Virus record (IMG/VR): IMGVR_UViG_3300032607_000303
Span: 16,846 to 80,845 of that record
From: a virus
Length of the DNA: 64,000 nt
Reading direction: 5' to 3' (one strand)
Shown here: in pieces, positions 55,458 through 64,000 of the stretch
How positions within the stretch are numbered: the first letter of the stretch is position 1
Layout of the letters: each line of letters begins with the position of its first letter
The notes under the pieces: generated by a model
What the model saw: only the letters and a program-made list of their open reading frames with translations
What the model was told of the DNA's origin: nothing
Database searches by the model: none
Position numbers and translations under genes: made by a program

Positions 55458-55862
55458 ATGGCAACAAACAGACAAGAATTAGAAAGCCGAATAGCTGCCT
55501 TTGCAGCCTCGCAATCTCCACCACTCACAGTAGCTTACGAAAATGTACCCTTCACTAAGCCCACAAATTCTTCTTACTTAGAGTGCTTCTTAGTGTCTGC
55601 TGGGACGGTAGCACTTACAGTAGATGCTTCCCGCAATCGTGAAAGGGGTACTTTACAAGTTAATGTATGCTCACCAAGCGGTCAAGGTAGCAATAAAGTA
55701 GAGACTATTGGCGCTGCACTTGTTCAAGCTTTTCCAGTTGTTCCCAAGCAAGGTAATGTCTCGATTGAACAACCCGGAAACACAGAAAGACTTATAGTAG
55801 AAATAAGCGGCTGGATAATCTTGCCCGTAACTTTTCCATACAGGGTAGAAACGGAAGCCTAA
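55458..55862 (+). CDS. Tail terminator protein (DUF4128-like), 134 aa
   Basis: RQELESRIAAFAASQSPPLT helix, then VAYENVPFTKPTNSSYLECF and a beta-rich C-terminal half ending VTFPYRVETEA. This is the usual form of the ring that stops tail-tube growth. It follows the gp10-like gene, as expected. Confidence 0.78.
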   Translation: MATNRQELESRIAAFAASQSPPLTVAYENVPFTKPTNSSYLECFLVSAGTVALTVDASRNRERGTLQVNVCSPSGQGSNKVETIGAALVQAFPVVPKQGNVSIEQPGNTERLIVEISGWIILPVTFPYRVETEA

Positions 55863-55907
55863 TTGTGTTGCAGAACACATCCATTGTAGCACAAATTAAG
55901 GAACATA

Positions 55908-56252
55908 ATGAGTACAATTATTAATACAACAAAAGGTTTGGGAGTTTTTGCAGCCCCTAAAGTTTCTCTGACTGGTGCAGACACACTGAATTTTGCAGGT
56001 ACGCAAGATCAAGAATTGATTCTTTATAACATCACAGCATCGCCTGTGGTAGTTACTATTGACGGCGCTGGCGGCACTACCGTTGTTATCCCCGGTACAG
56101 GTGGTGTAACAGCATCAGTAGCTTCTGGTTTGGCTGTGACTGTTCCAGCAAATGATTTCCAAATTGTCCGGTTGCAGAATGTTTCTGCGTACTTGCAAGG
56201 TGCAGTAGCAGTAACAGGTGGTGTCGGCGTTGTAGCTGCCATCATTCAATAA
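55908..56252 (+). CDS. Hypothetical beta-rich virion-region protein, 114 aa
   Basis: Gly, Ala, Val and Thr-rich with repeated strand-turn units (TIDGAGGTTVVIPGTGGV). It looks like a small beta barrel that may decorate head or tail. Codon use resembles the abundant capsid and tail tube genes. The family is not recognised. Confidence 0.65.
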   Translation: MSTIINTTKGLGVFAAPKVSLTGADTLNFAGTQDQELILYNITASPVVVTIDGAGGTTVVIPGTGGVTASVASGLAVTVPANDFQIVRLQNVSAYLQGAVAVTGGVGVVAAIIQ

Positions 56253-56275
56253 TTCCAAAATAGAAAGAAATACAA

Positions 56276-56719
56276 ATGACAACTCTCGCATTTTCGAGCG
56301 CAGGCTCAAAAGTTTCTCTGTCGGCTGGTGTTCCAGCTACAGTTGACGCTGCTGGCTTCGGCGCACTGACATACACAGAAATTAAAGAACTGACAGACAT
56401 CGGTATGATTGGCCCAGAATCGGCTGTCATTACCCATAACCCTGTTGGCGACAATACGACGTACAAACTCAAAGGTTCTCGTAACAACGGTTCAGTTGAC
56501 CTGAAAGGTGCTCGTGCTCCTACAGATGCTGGTCAATCTTTGCTGATCGTTGCTGAAGCTTCTAATTCAACTTTTGCAATGAAGATTACTTTGCAAAATG
56601 GCGTAATTCTTTACGCACAAGTGTTGGTTATGTCGTACAAAACTTCAATCGGTACAGTGTCACAAATCACCTCGTTTGAATCAAAGTGCGAAGTGTCTGG
56701 CCCAGTTGTAACAGCGTAA
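56276..56719 (+). CDS. Major tail tube protein
   Basis: 147 residues with the beta-barrel layout of siphovirus tail tubes: VSLSAGVPATVDAAGFGALT, YTEIKELTDIG, THNPVGDNTTYKLKGSRNNG and a final ITSFESKCEVSGPVV. The position just before the frameshifted chaperone is diagnostic. Confidence 0.83.
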   Translation: MTTLAFSSAGSKVSLSAGVPATVDAAGFGALTYTEIKELTDIGMIGPESAVITHNPVGDNTTYKLKGSRNNGSVDLKGARAPTDAGQSLLIVAEASNSTFAMKITLQNGVILYAQVLVMSYKTSIGTVSQITSFESKCEVSGPVVTA

Positions 56720-56732
56720 TAATTTTAGCAAG

Positions 56733-56763
56733 ACGGACGTATAGGGTAATACCTAGCGTCCGT
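56733..56763 (+). terminator. Attenuator-like hairpin after the tail tube gene
   Basis: ACGGACG pairs with CGTCCGT, with GGT/ACC inside, then GTATTACTAT. It probably lowers transcription of the chaperone and tape-measure genes relative to the tube. Confidence 0.5.
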
Positions 56764-56831
56764 GTATTACTATAGAGGCTACGAATAGCCCAAAGAATTA
56801 TAATTTAAATCTACCTCAAGGAACAAATATT

Positions 56832-57236
56832 ATGGCAAATTTTAACATTGCATCAAAGAAAATTTCTGAACAAGCTACTCTAACGTTGGTTGACCCTTCG
56901 ACGGGTATCACCATGTATGCAGACGACGCTGAAACATTGCCACTACAAATTGTAGTGTTCGGTAAGGCATCAAAGCAATATCGCAATGCACTGTCAGTTT
57001 TGGCACGTAAGAGCGCAGCACGTAAGGGCAAGTCGGCTTCGTTTGAAGATAACATTTCGGACAACGAAAACTTGCTTGCTGCTGTATCGTACAAAGCTGT
57101 CAATTTTGACATGGATGGTGAACCTATTGATTCTACAGAAGCCTTTAAAAAACTGTACAGCACCCCTGAACTGTATTGGGTGCGTGATGCTGTTTCAGAG
57201 TTCTTGGAGAGCGCAGATAGTTTTTTGGTGAAGTAA
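56832..57236 (+). CDS. Tail assembly chaperone, short form (lambda gpG-like)
   Basis: 134 residues. The helical, charged protein would bind the tape measure during tail assembly. It ends at TAA 57234-57236, eight bases after the slippery heptamer TTTTTTG (57221-57227). CAAGGAACAAATATT precedes the ATG. A minority of ribosomes should shift to make the longer form. Confidence 0.83.
   Translation: MANFNIASKKISEQATLTLVDPSTGITMYADDAETLPLQIVVFGKASKQYRNALSVLARKSAARKGKSASFEDNISDNENLLAAVSYKAVNFDMDGEPIDSTEAFKKLYSTPELYWVRDAVSEFLESADSFLVK
57221..57227 (+). other. Slippery heptamer for -1 frameshift
   Basis: T TTT TTG is in the exact X XXY YYZ phase of the chaperone frame. After a -1 slip the next codon (GGT at 57227-57229) stays open without a stop to 57733. 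Downstream GC-rich wording that could stall ribosomes is modest. Confidence 0.82.
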
Positions 57237-57733
57237 GACGTAACTGTTCTACGTATGTAAGGCACATAGCTTGGCTATCAGTAACTCCAGAAAAAGCTGC
57301 TAAGTGCCGTAGAGAATCTTACCATGAAGACTCTCCTTACGTAGAACTTATTTCTCTATCAGACTACGAAGCACATCTAATTAGTTTGTGGCAAGAGGCT
57401 GGTAGTGTAGGTCAGGGAGCAGGTGGACTAACACCTTTGGCATGGTCAGAGGTTGTCTCATGGTCTGAAAAGTTTTACTCAGAAGAATCTATAGAGTGGG
57501 TGCAAAGCCCAACTAAAAGATGGATGCCTGTTATACTAAAGACATCTTCTTTGCTAGACTACGAGTTAAAAATAGTAAGAGATTTAAGCCAAGAATATTG
57601 CTCAGAGTATGCTGACACAGACCCTCATAAAGAGTGTCCTAGACACATAGAAGCTGAGGAAGTAGATAGCTTGATGGAATCAACAGCACTTGGCGATGCG
57701 CTTATGAGTTTGTTTGGAAGTGATAATCAGTAG
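57227..57733 (+). CDS. C-terminal part of tail chaperone frameshift product (gpGT-like)
   Basis: Read by -1 frameshift as join(56832..57227,57227..57733), giving about 300 residues. The extension starts GEVRRNCSTYVRHIAWLSV and includes WQEAGSVGQGAGGLTPLAWS and WMPVILKTSSLLDYELKI. There is no good independent start: the TTG at 57386 has no ribosome site. Such gpT-like tails recruit the tail tube protein. A negative-charge-rich end (EAEEVDSLMEST) fits this. Confidence 0.8.
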   Translation, partial: GEVRRNCSTYVRHIAWLSVTPEKAAKCRRESYHEDSPYVELISLSDYEAHLISLWQEAGSVGQGAGGLTPLAWSEVVSWSEKFYSEESIEWVQSPTKRWMPVILKTSSLLDYELKIVRDLSQEYCSEYADTDPHKECPRHIEAEEVDSLMESTALGDALMSLFGSDNQ

Positions 57734-57753
57734 GATAATTAAAGGATTTAAAA

Positions 57754-60700
57754 TTGGCTGCTGACATCACATCACTTATTATAAGTACAAAATCAGAGGG
57801 AATTCAAGCTTCTACAAAGGACTTGAATGAACTCGTAAAAGCAGCAGACAGTGCTGCTAAGTCTACTGACAAACTTAAAAATTCTGGGAAGCAACAAGCA
57901 GACTCGCAGAAGTCTACTACATCAGCACTAGAGAATGCCCTACTTGCCATGAAAAAGCAAGTAGATTTGCTTGGCGCATCTGTAGCAAAAATAAACTCGT
58001 ACAATGCTAGTTTAAAGGGTGCCGATGCCGCACAGTTGGCAATGGCTTCTTCACTAGGCAGACAAGTAGATAATTACAGAGCTTTGAGTGTAGCCCAAAC
58101 AGCAGCCATCCGTGACAATAATGCTTTAGATGCCAGTAATAAGAAACTAGCAGCTTCACAGCGATTGGCACAAACTGTTGGTAATAACCTTAATGAGTTG
58201 GGTCAACGTACACAAGCTTACCAAAGACTCTCAGCCGCTCAAGCGGAAGCTCTCCGCATAAACGCTGCATTGAATAGATCGCAGAATTCAGGAAGCAACC
58301 TTAACTTGTCTGGTCAGCGTGCAGAAGATTTTAGGAAACTTGCTTCTGCACAGCAAGAAGCTATTCGCATGAATAATGCTTTTAATGCTTCTATTGAGCG
58401 TCAGAAGTTGATTATGCAAAGTCGTGATATTGACAGACATAGATTGTCCGTACAACAATACACGCAATCACATGCCGAAGCAATTCGCATGAATAACATA
58501 CATGATGCTGCTGCTAGGCGGCTTGCAGATGGTGTACGCGTCAACACAAATAATATCCGTAACAACAATGATGTAATGAAGGAAGCCCAAGCTCTTGCAA
58601 GAGGCTTGTCAGGTTCTCTAGGTGCATTGTGGCTTACCTACGGTAATTTTATAGGTATGGCGGCTGGCTTGGCTATCGGCTTCAGCTTAAAAGGTATTGT
58701 AACTGTAGGTGCAGATGTTGAGAATACACTAGAAGGTATTCGCGTTCGCGGCACAGAGACTATTGCTTCAGTTGCAGAAGTCAGGGAAGCTGTCCTTAGA
58801 ATTGGTGATGGAGTGTATGGCCCACAGGAAGTTGCTAAAGCTTTTGAAGCACTGACACTTGCTGGTTTAAAAGTTGCTGAGTCTACATTGGCAATTGGTT
58901 CTGCCCTAAACCTAGCATTGGTTGGCGGTACAAGTATTGAGAAAGCAGCAGAGTCCTTGGTGTCAATTGGAACTGCTGTAGGAGCAACAGCTAAGAGTTT
59001 TGACTATTTGGCTGACGGTATTGTAGCAGCCGCTAACACATCTCTTGCATCTGTGGACAGTATTTCTGCATCTGTAAAGCGTGCCTCTATTGTAAATAAA
59101 CTGTATGGTGCTTCTTTTGAAGACATCCTAACACAGACAGCAGCTCTTGCTCAGCTGGGTATTAAGAACACAGCAGCCGGTACAGCCATTACTAACTTCT
59201 ATAATAACGCTGTAGGTAACACTGGCAAATCTCGTAAAGCGCTCGATGACTTGGGTATGTCATTTACAGACGCAACAGGTAAAGCTAAGCCATTGGTAGC
59301 TGCATTTGAAGAATTTACAGTAAAACTTAACAAGTATGATTTGAAGTCACAACAGAATTTTATTAATGATATATTTGGTGAGAGAGCATTGCGTGACGTT
59401 GAAGGTTTGCGTGATGCTGTAAACAGCTCTGCTACTGATACAGAAAAGTATTCAAATAGGTTGCGTGAGATTCAAGGTCAAATTGCAGACTCAGCAGGCG
59501 CATCTTCACTAGAGGCTGTACAGCTTGGGCTGACTACACAGAAGTCTCTGTCGTCTATTGCTAATACACTTAGAGTTAGCTTTACAGAAGTTTTTACAGA
59601 ATTAGCACCTAGCTTGTTAGTCATTTCAGCTAGACTACGTGAAGCCTTTGCATCAGACGAATTTAAGGGTGGCCTGTCTAATATTGCAAATGGTGTAGGT
59701 AATGTTGCACTAGCCATTGTAGATAATATTGGTGTGCTTGGCAATCTAATTGAGTTGTTCATTGTATTTAAAGCAGCAACAATTGGGGCTAGTCTTTTTG
59801 AAGGTATTGCAAAAGGCGTAATGGGTATTGCAACAGCTATGGGTTTTGTTACAGTCGCTACTAATGGTGCTGTTGTTGCTACTGGAGCTTTGCGTATAGC
59901 TATGTTGGCTATACCCCTTATTGGACTTGCTGTAACAGCTTTATCTATTGGTTTAGCACTAGCAGCATTTCACACAAATGAAGTTAAAGATAACTCACAA
60001 GCCCTCGCTGATACTTACAATAAAGACTTTCTAAAAGCTCTTGAAGATGAAGCAAAACGCCTTAAAAAGTCTAATGATTTGATGATTGCAGGAGCCTCTG
60101 CTACAGATGCTGCTACAAGATCACTGAAAGAACTCGCACTTGAAAAGTCTAGGCAAATAAATACAGATAATGTCGCACGCGCTCAAACTACTTTTGACTC
60201 TGCTAAAGCTGCAACTACCTCTACAGCTTATATTATAAAAAGTGTAGATTATACTTTTGATTCTAAAAATAGTAAAGAAACTCGTGCCCTCGCTGATGCA
60301 ACTGTAGCACTTAACATAGCTAAGAAGTCTGCAAATGATTTTGATACAGAGGCTCTAAGGCTAACCGAGGAAATAGTAGCTGGTAGTAAGCTAAAAGGTG
60401 ATCTGTACAAGAAAGAACAAAAAGATAAGGAATTAGCAGCAGAGGCGGCAGCTGGTAAGCTAATCTACAACAGAGAAAAAGAAGATGCTAAACGTATCAA
60501 TGATGAATACCGTGCAGCACAGACAGGTATTGAGGCAAAAATAAAAGCTGCCAAGCAAGGTATGCAAGATTTTGAAGACCTTCAAAATGATCGTTTTAAA
60601 GCTGGCGAGATTGGCAAGCTAACACTTATTCGCAATATTGGCGCTCAGCAAATAGAAGCTTATGACAAGATTGCAAAAGAACTTGCAGCTAAGCGTATTG

Positions 60701-63700
60701 TAGCACAGGGTGGTAAAAATAAAGTTGCAGATGTTACACGTATTGATGGCTTGGCTACAGCTAACCTAGAAGCAATTGCCCAAGCTGAAAAAAGTATTCA
60801 GTCTGGTGTAAATGTAGAGTTAGCTAGGCTTGCTCATGAAAATACTAAATATCAAATTTCAGAACTTGAATCTCTAGGCAAGTTTTCAGATGCAGCAGCA
60901 CTTCGTTTTAGCTCTAGTTTTTCTGCAGCTATACAACAAGTCGAAGCAGATTTTGCTAGTCTTGGCGACAAATCACCCCAAGAAATTGAAGCAGTTACAG
61001 ACAATTTAAAAGCACTAAAAGCTGCAGCAGAAGCCGCAACAAAAACTGCCGGTATTAAAGAAGCCACATTTGAGTTTGAAAAGCAAAACGCTGTTATTGC
61101 CAACTTGTTTAAAGGTGTTCAAACAGCTTCAGAAGGTCAAGGCATGGCAGCTATGTATGAAGCTGCTTCTGCTGCTGCGGAAGAGTACGCGACTAAACTT
61201 CCAAAACTACTAGAGGCTCAGAGGGCTATCGCAGACCCTACAAAATCTGAAGAAGCATTGACCAAAATTAAAGCTAATGCAGAGCATCTTAAAACTATGT
61301 GGGCAGGTGTTGGGCAAAGTATTTCTAACAGTCTTGAGAGCGCTTTTGGAAAAGCTGGAAAAAGTGTTGGTGAGTTGCTTAAAGCTGGTACTAAGTTTTC
61401 TGAACTTACAGATAAGTCTGGAGCCGCAAGTATTAAATCTTATGGCGATATGGCAGGTGCCGCTAAAGGCTTCTTTAAAGAGAATAGCACAGGGTACAAA
61501 GTTATGGAAGGCGCAGAACGTGCTTTCCGATTAATTGAGTTGGCAGGTTTAGCTAAGTCGCTATACGTCAGCCTAACATCTACCGCTTTGAAAACTGGAG
61601 CATCAGTTGCAGGTGAAGCTACTGTAACTGCCGCTACAATTGCTGCTGAAGCTGTTCGTAATATAGCTAAAATTCCCGGTGTTATTATGGCATTTATGTC
61701 TGCTCTTGGACCATTCGGTATGGCTGCTGCCGGTATTGCTATTGCGGCTGTACTTGGTTCTAGTGGGGGTGGAGGTGGAGATAATTTGGCTAAAGATCGG
61801 CAAGCAGCTATAGGTACTGGTACAGTTGTTGGTGATCCCCTTAAAGCTAGTGAGTCTATCAAGAATAGTCTAGCTATTGTAGAAAAAAACTCAGGTCTAG
61901 GCCTAGTATATTCTCAACAAATGGTGAGTAGTCTAAATATTATAGCTAACGGAATTGGTAATCTTTCTAGTTTGATTGCAAGAACAACAGGTATTACTCA
62001 ATCTGGCGCACTAGGAATTTCTGAAAACGCCGGTTTTGGTAAGGCGATGCAGGTTGCAGGTACGACACTAGGTCTTGCAGCAGGTGCTGCATGGGGTGGT
62101 TACCTTGGAGCACAGCTTGGAACTATTGGTGGGCCTTTGGGTGCAGTAATAGGAGCCGCAATAGGCGGGACTATTGGACTTGTTGTAGGCACTATAGGCA
62201 AGTTGTTTGGTGTAGGTAAAGTTTCCATCCAAGACCAAGGTTTAAAAGCTCAACAAAAGACTTTAGGACAAGTCCAACAAGGGGGCTTAGATGTTCAGCA
62301 ATACGTAGATACCAAAACTTCTGGCTTTTTTAGTAACAGTTACGACACTAGAACACAATCTGTGGGTAAGGATATTAACCAACAATTTTCTCTAATTATA
62401 AATGGTCTGGCTAACACTGTTAAATCTGCGGCAGGAGTATTGGGAATCAGTGGCAATGCTTTTACAGAAAGAATGAATCAATTTGTAGTGGACATAGGTA
62501 ACATTAGTTCAAAAGGTCTTACTACAGCAGAGTTTCAAACTAAGCTTGAGCAAGCATTTTCTAAAATTGGCGATCAATTAGCAACAAGGGCTGTGTCAGA
62601 TATTGCTTCCTTTGCTGCTGCTGGTGAGGGTGCTTTAGAAACTCTTGTCAGAGTAACTAATAACTTCTTGCAAGTATCAGATGTTTTTGCGATGCTCGGA
62701 CAAAATGTACAAGGTGCTGGGCTAAATGCCATAAAAACATCGGAAGCACTAGTTGCTTTAGCTGGCGGGATCGACAAACTGACATCAGGTACAAAGTTTG
62801 TAATAGATAACTTCTTTACTGAAGCTGAAAAGAACACTCCCATACTTGAGTCTGTAAGAAAATCTATGGCAAGTATTGGTCAAGGTGCTGTTACAACAGT
62901 TGAGCAATTTGATGCTCTTATCCGCAGCCAAGATTTGAATACAGTTGCTGGGCAAGAAATGTACGTAAAATTGCTTAATATAGCACCTGCATTTAAGACA
63001 GCAGCAGACTACTTAGTTGATTTGGCAGATGGGACTGTTGCTCTTACTAAGGCTCAACAAAAATCTCTTGATCTTGTTAAAGTGGCCCGCACAGCACTTG
63101 AGGAAGCTTACAAGTCTGAGAGTGGTGCCCTAAATGACACAATCACAAAAGTTAAATCTTTTACGGATAGCCTTAAAACTTTCCAAGATAGTATGCTACT
63201 AGGTGCATCTTCTCCTTTGACGGCTATGCAAAAATATGCCGAAGCTAGAAGGCAATATGACTCTACCTTACTAGCTGCTCAAGGTGGTGATACAGTTGCT
63301 CAAGGTAAGTTTACAAGTGTTGCTACGGCTCTACTAGACGCTTCTAAAGTAATTAATGCATCAGGGAACGGCTACACTCTTGACTTTGCTGCTGTAATGG
63401 CCCAAACAGCATCTCTTGCAGATGTGGCTAAGACGCAAGTAAGTACAGCACAAGCTACTCTAGACGCCCTTACGAAGCAAGTTGACGGCCTCATAACTAT
63501 CAATGCAAGTGTGTTGAGCGTAACACAAGCTATTAGTAACTTGCAAGCAGCTATAACAAGTAGTAAGATAGCTGGTGTATCGGGTATTGCTATTGATGGC
63601 TCTCATGCGAATGGTCTTATGAATGTCCCATTTGACGGATACATTGCAGAACTTCACAAGGGTGAGCAAGTGTTGACAGCCCCACAAGCTATCAACTACC

Positions 63701-63915
63701 GTAGCATGGGTACAATGGATATGGCTCCTTTGGTTGCTGAGATTAAGTCTTTACGTGAAGAACTCTGTTCATTGCGTGCTGACCAAGATATACAAACTCG
63801 TGCGTCAATCCAAGCTACATACAATGCAAGTGGCAAGAATGCTTCTAGTGTCGTAAACGGTATTGATAATAGTCTTACAAAGGTTTCAACTAAACCTACC
63901 ATACCATTAAATTAA
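57754..63915 (+). CDS. Tape measure protein, 2053 aa
   Basis: It sets tail length and is ejected with the DNA. TTG start behind AAAGGATTTAAAA. Residues 1-290 are helical with Q/A/N-rich repeats (RxDNYRALSVAQ, AYQRLSAAQAEALRIN, FRKLASAQQEAIRMNN). A hydrophobic stretch near 291-312 precedes the TP901-type tape-measure core (about 320-560). Further membrane-like segments lie near 688-735, 1310-1340 and 1435-1485. The C-terminus has VPFDGYIAELHKGEQVL (near 1955), a common tape-measure ending. By the lambda ratio (about 0.15 nm per residue) the tail would be near 300 nm. Confidence 0.92.
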   Translation: MAADITSLIISTKSEGIQASTKDLNELVKAADSAAKSTDKLKNSGKQQADSQKSTTSALENALLAMKKQVDLLGASVAKINSYNASLKGADAAQLAMASSLGRQVDNYRALSVAQTAAIRDNNALDASNKKLAASQRLAQTVGNNLNELGQRTQAYQRLSAAQAEALRINAALNRSQNSGSNLNLSGQRAEDFRKLASAQQEAIRMNNAFNASIERQKLIMQSRDIDRHRLSVQQYTQSHAEAIRMNNIHDAAARRLADGVRVNTNNIRNNNDVMKEAQALARGLSGSLGALWLTYGNFIGMAAGLAIGFSLKGIVTVGADVENTLEGIRVRGTETIASVAEVREAVLRIGDGVYGPQEVAKAFEALTLAGLKVAESTLAIGSALNLALVGGTSIEKAAESLVSIGTAVGATAKSFDYLADGIVAAANTSLASVDSISASVKRASIVNKLYGASFEDILTQTAALAQLGIKNTAAGTAITNFYNNAVGNTGKSRKALDDLGMSFTDATGKAKPLVAAFEEFTVKLNKYDLKSQQNFINDIFGERALRDVEGLRDAVNSSATDTEKYSNRLREIQGQIADSAGASSLEAVQLGLTTQKSLSSIANTLRVSFTEVFTELAPSLLVISARLREAFASDEFKGGLSNIANGVGNVALAIVDNIGVLGNLIELFIVFKAATIGASLFEGIAKGVMGIATAMGFVTVATNGAVVATGALRIAMLAIPLIGLAVTALSIGLALAAFHTNEVKDNSQALADTYNKDFLKALEDEAKRLKKSNDLMIAGASATDAATRSLKELALEKSRQINTDNVARAQTTFDSAKAATTSTAYIIKSVDYTFDSKNSKETRALADATVALNIAKKSANDFDTEALRLTEEIVAGSKLKGDLYKKEQKDKELAAEAAAGKLIYNREKEDAKRINDEYRAAQTGIEAKIKAAKQGMQDFEDLQNDRFKAGEIGKLTLIRNIGAQQIEAYDKIAKELAAKRIVAQGGKNKVADVTRIDGLATANLEAIAQAEKSIQSGVNVELARLAHENTKYQISELESLGKFSDAAALRFSSSFSAAIQQVEADFASLGDKSPQEIEAVTDNLKALKAAAEAATKTAGIKEATFEFEKQNAVIANLFKGVQTASEGQGMAAMYEAASAAAEEYATKLPKLLEAQRAIADPTKSEEALTKIKANAEHLKTMWAGVGQSISNSLESAFGKAGKSVGELLKAGTKFSELTDKSGAASIKSYGDMAGAAKGFFKENSTGYKVMEGAERAFRLIELAGLAKSLYVSLTSTALKTGASVAGEATVTAATIAAEAVRNIAKIPGVIMAFMSALGPFGMAAAGIAIAAVLGSSGGGGGDNLAKDRQAAIGTGTVVGDPLKASESIKNSLAIVEKNSGLGLVYSQQMVSSLNIIANGIGNLSSLIARTTGITQSGALGISENAGFGKAMQVAGTTLGLAAGAAWGGYLGAQLGTIGGPLGAVIGAAIGGTIGLVVGTIGKLFGVGKVSIQDQGLKAQQKTLGQVQQGGLDVQQYVDTKTSGFFSNSYDTRTQSVGKDINQQFSLIINGLANTVKSAAGVLGISGNAFTERMNQFVVDIGNISSKGLTTAEFQTKLEQAFSKIGDQLATRAVSDIASFAAAGEGALETLVRVTNNFLQVSDVFAMLGQNVQGAGLNAIKTSEALVALAGGIDKLTSGTKFVIDNFFTEAEKNTPILESVRKSMASIGQGAVTTVEQFDALIRSQDLNTVAGQEMYVKLLNIAPAFKTAADYLVDLADGTVALTKAQQKSLDLVKVARTALEEAYKSESGALNDTITKVKSFTDSLKTFQDSMLLGASSPLTAMQKYAEARRQYDSTLLAAQGGDTVAQGKFTSVATALLDASKVINASGNGYTLDFAAVMAQTASLADVAKTQVSTAQATLDALTKQVDGLITINASVLSVTQAISNLQAAITSSKIAGVSGIAIDGSHANGLMNVPFDGYIAELHKGEQVLTAPQAINYRSMGTMDMAPLVAEIKSLREELCSLRADQDIQTRASIQATYNASGKNASSVVNGIDNSLTKVSTKPTIPLN

Positions 63916-63926
63916 TAGGAAATTAA

Positions 63927-64000
63927 ATGACAACAGACGCACAAATGATAGCATGGCTTAAAAATGATTCTGCTATCCGCTGCGTCCTAATGGAAGTAGT
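63927..64000 (+). CDS. Tail protein after tape measure, N-terminus only
   Basis: Open frame from ATG at 63927 behind AATAGGAAATTAA to the window edge; 24 residues beginning MTTDAQMIAWLKNDSAIRCV. By position it should be a distal or minor tail protein, but too little is visible to name it. Confidence 0.6.
   Translation, partial: MTTDAQMIAWLKNDSAIRCVLMEV

Noticed and set aside
57386-57733. Independent gene starting at TTG 57386
   Set aside because: No ribosome site, and the frame is open back to the slippery heptamer, so it is better read as the frameshift extension.
1-64000. CRISPR array, insertion sequence, or integrase with att sites
   Set aside because: No regular spaced repeats, no DDE transposase and no tyrosine or large serine integrase were seen. 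The only recombinase is the small resolvase-type gene at 37194.

Overview
The window is part of the genome of a tailed double-stranded DNA bacteriophage, most likely with a siphovirus-type tail. Evidence is a complete head and tail gene series in order: small and large terminase, portal, S49 protease, scaffold-like protein, lambda D-like decoration protein, lambda E-like capsid, connectors, tail tube, frameshifted tail chaperone and a 2053-residue tape measure. I see no contractile sheath gene. The DNA is AT-rich, genes are tightly packed with ATGA or TAATG overlaps, and ribosome sites are AAGGAG-like. Sigma-70-type promoters (TTGACA, 16-18 bases, TATAAT) fit a bacterial, probably Gram-negative, host that I cannot name. 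Neither genome end is visible: both window edges cut genes.

Layout. (1) 1-22902, minus strand: nucleotide metabolism and replication. It holds NrdA (cut by the edge), a MazG-like hydrolase, 5'-3' exonuclease, gp2.5-like SSB, family B polymerase, primase-helicase, ThyX, DNA ligase, a SleB-like endolysin, an alpha/beta hydrolase, two RMF/CrpP-like microproteins, a tRNA and many small unknown genes. A promoter at 22934-22962 starts this arm and another at 8697-8726 restarts it. (2) 23090-36119, plus strand: early/accessory genes. It includes two KilAC antirepressor-like proteins, a ribbon-helix-helix plus winged-helix pair, an odd UvrD-like helicase, and a module of unknown proteins (about 32.5-37.1 kb) whose wording differs from its surroundings. 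About 1 kb of repeat-bearing noncoding DNA follows, then a serine recombinase. (3) 37882-41853, minus strand: DNA methyltransferase, ClpP-like protease, PhoH ATPase and small genes. (4) 42190-64000, plus strand: a regulatory doublet with twin palindromic operators, three tRNAs, packaging, head and tail genes.

How it fits together. The phage makes its own dNTPs (NrdA, ThyX, MazG-like) and carries a T7-style replisome (primase-helicase, SSB, exonuclease, ligase) around a family B polymerase. The plus early arm looks regulatory and host-directed. The right arm packages DNA and builds the particle. At least seven free-standing homing endonuclease genes sit beside conserved genes. They are four HNH or HNH-like genes (three of them close paralogues with AP2 domains, the fourth, at 45557, a more distant AP2-bearing relative), one zinc-finger HNH, and two GIY-YIG-type genes. 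Several are controlled by hairpins, terminators or private promoters.

Most notable: twin 17-base palindromes with identical spacing to an upstream element (42114-42390); a ribosome site locked in a hairpin before the endonuclease next to terL; a UvrD helicase lacking its last motifs and fused to a DUF6197-like tail; tandem RMF-like microproteins; a TTTTTTG frameshift; and a plasmid-like set of replication/regulation genes. All identifications come from reading motifs; no database search was run.
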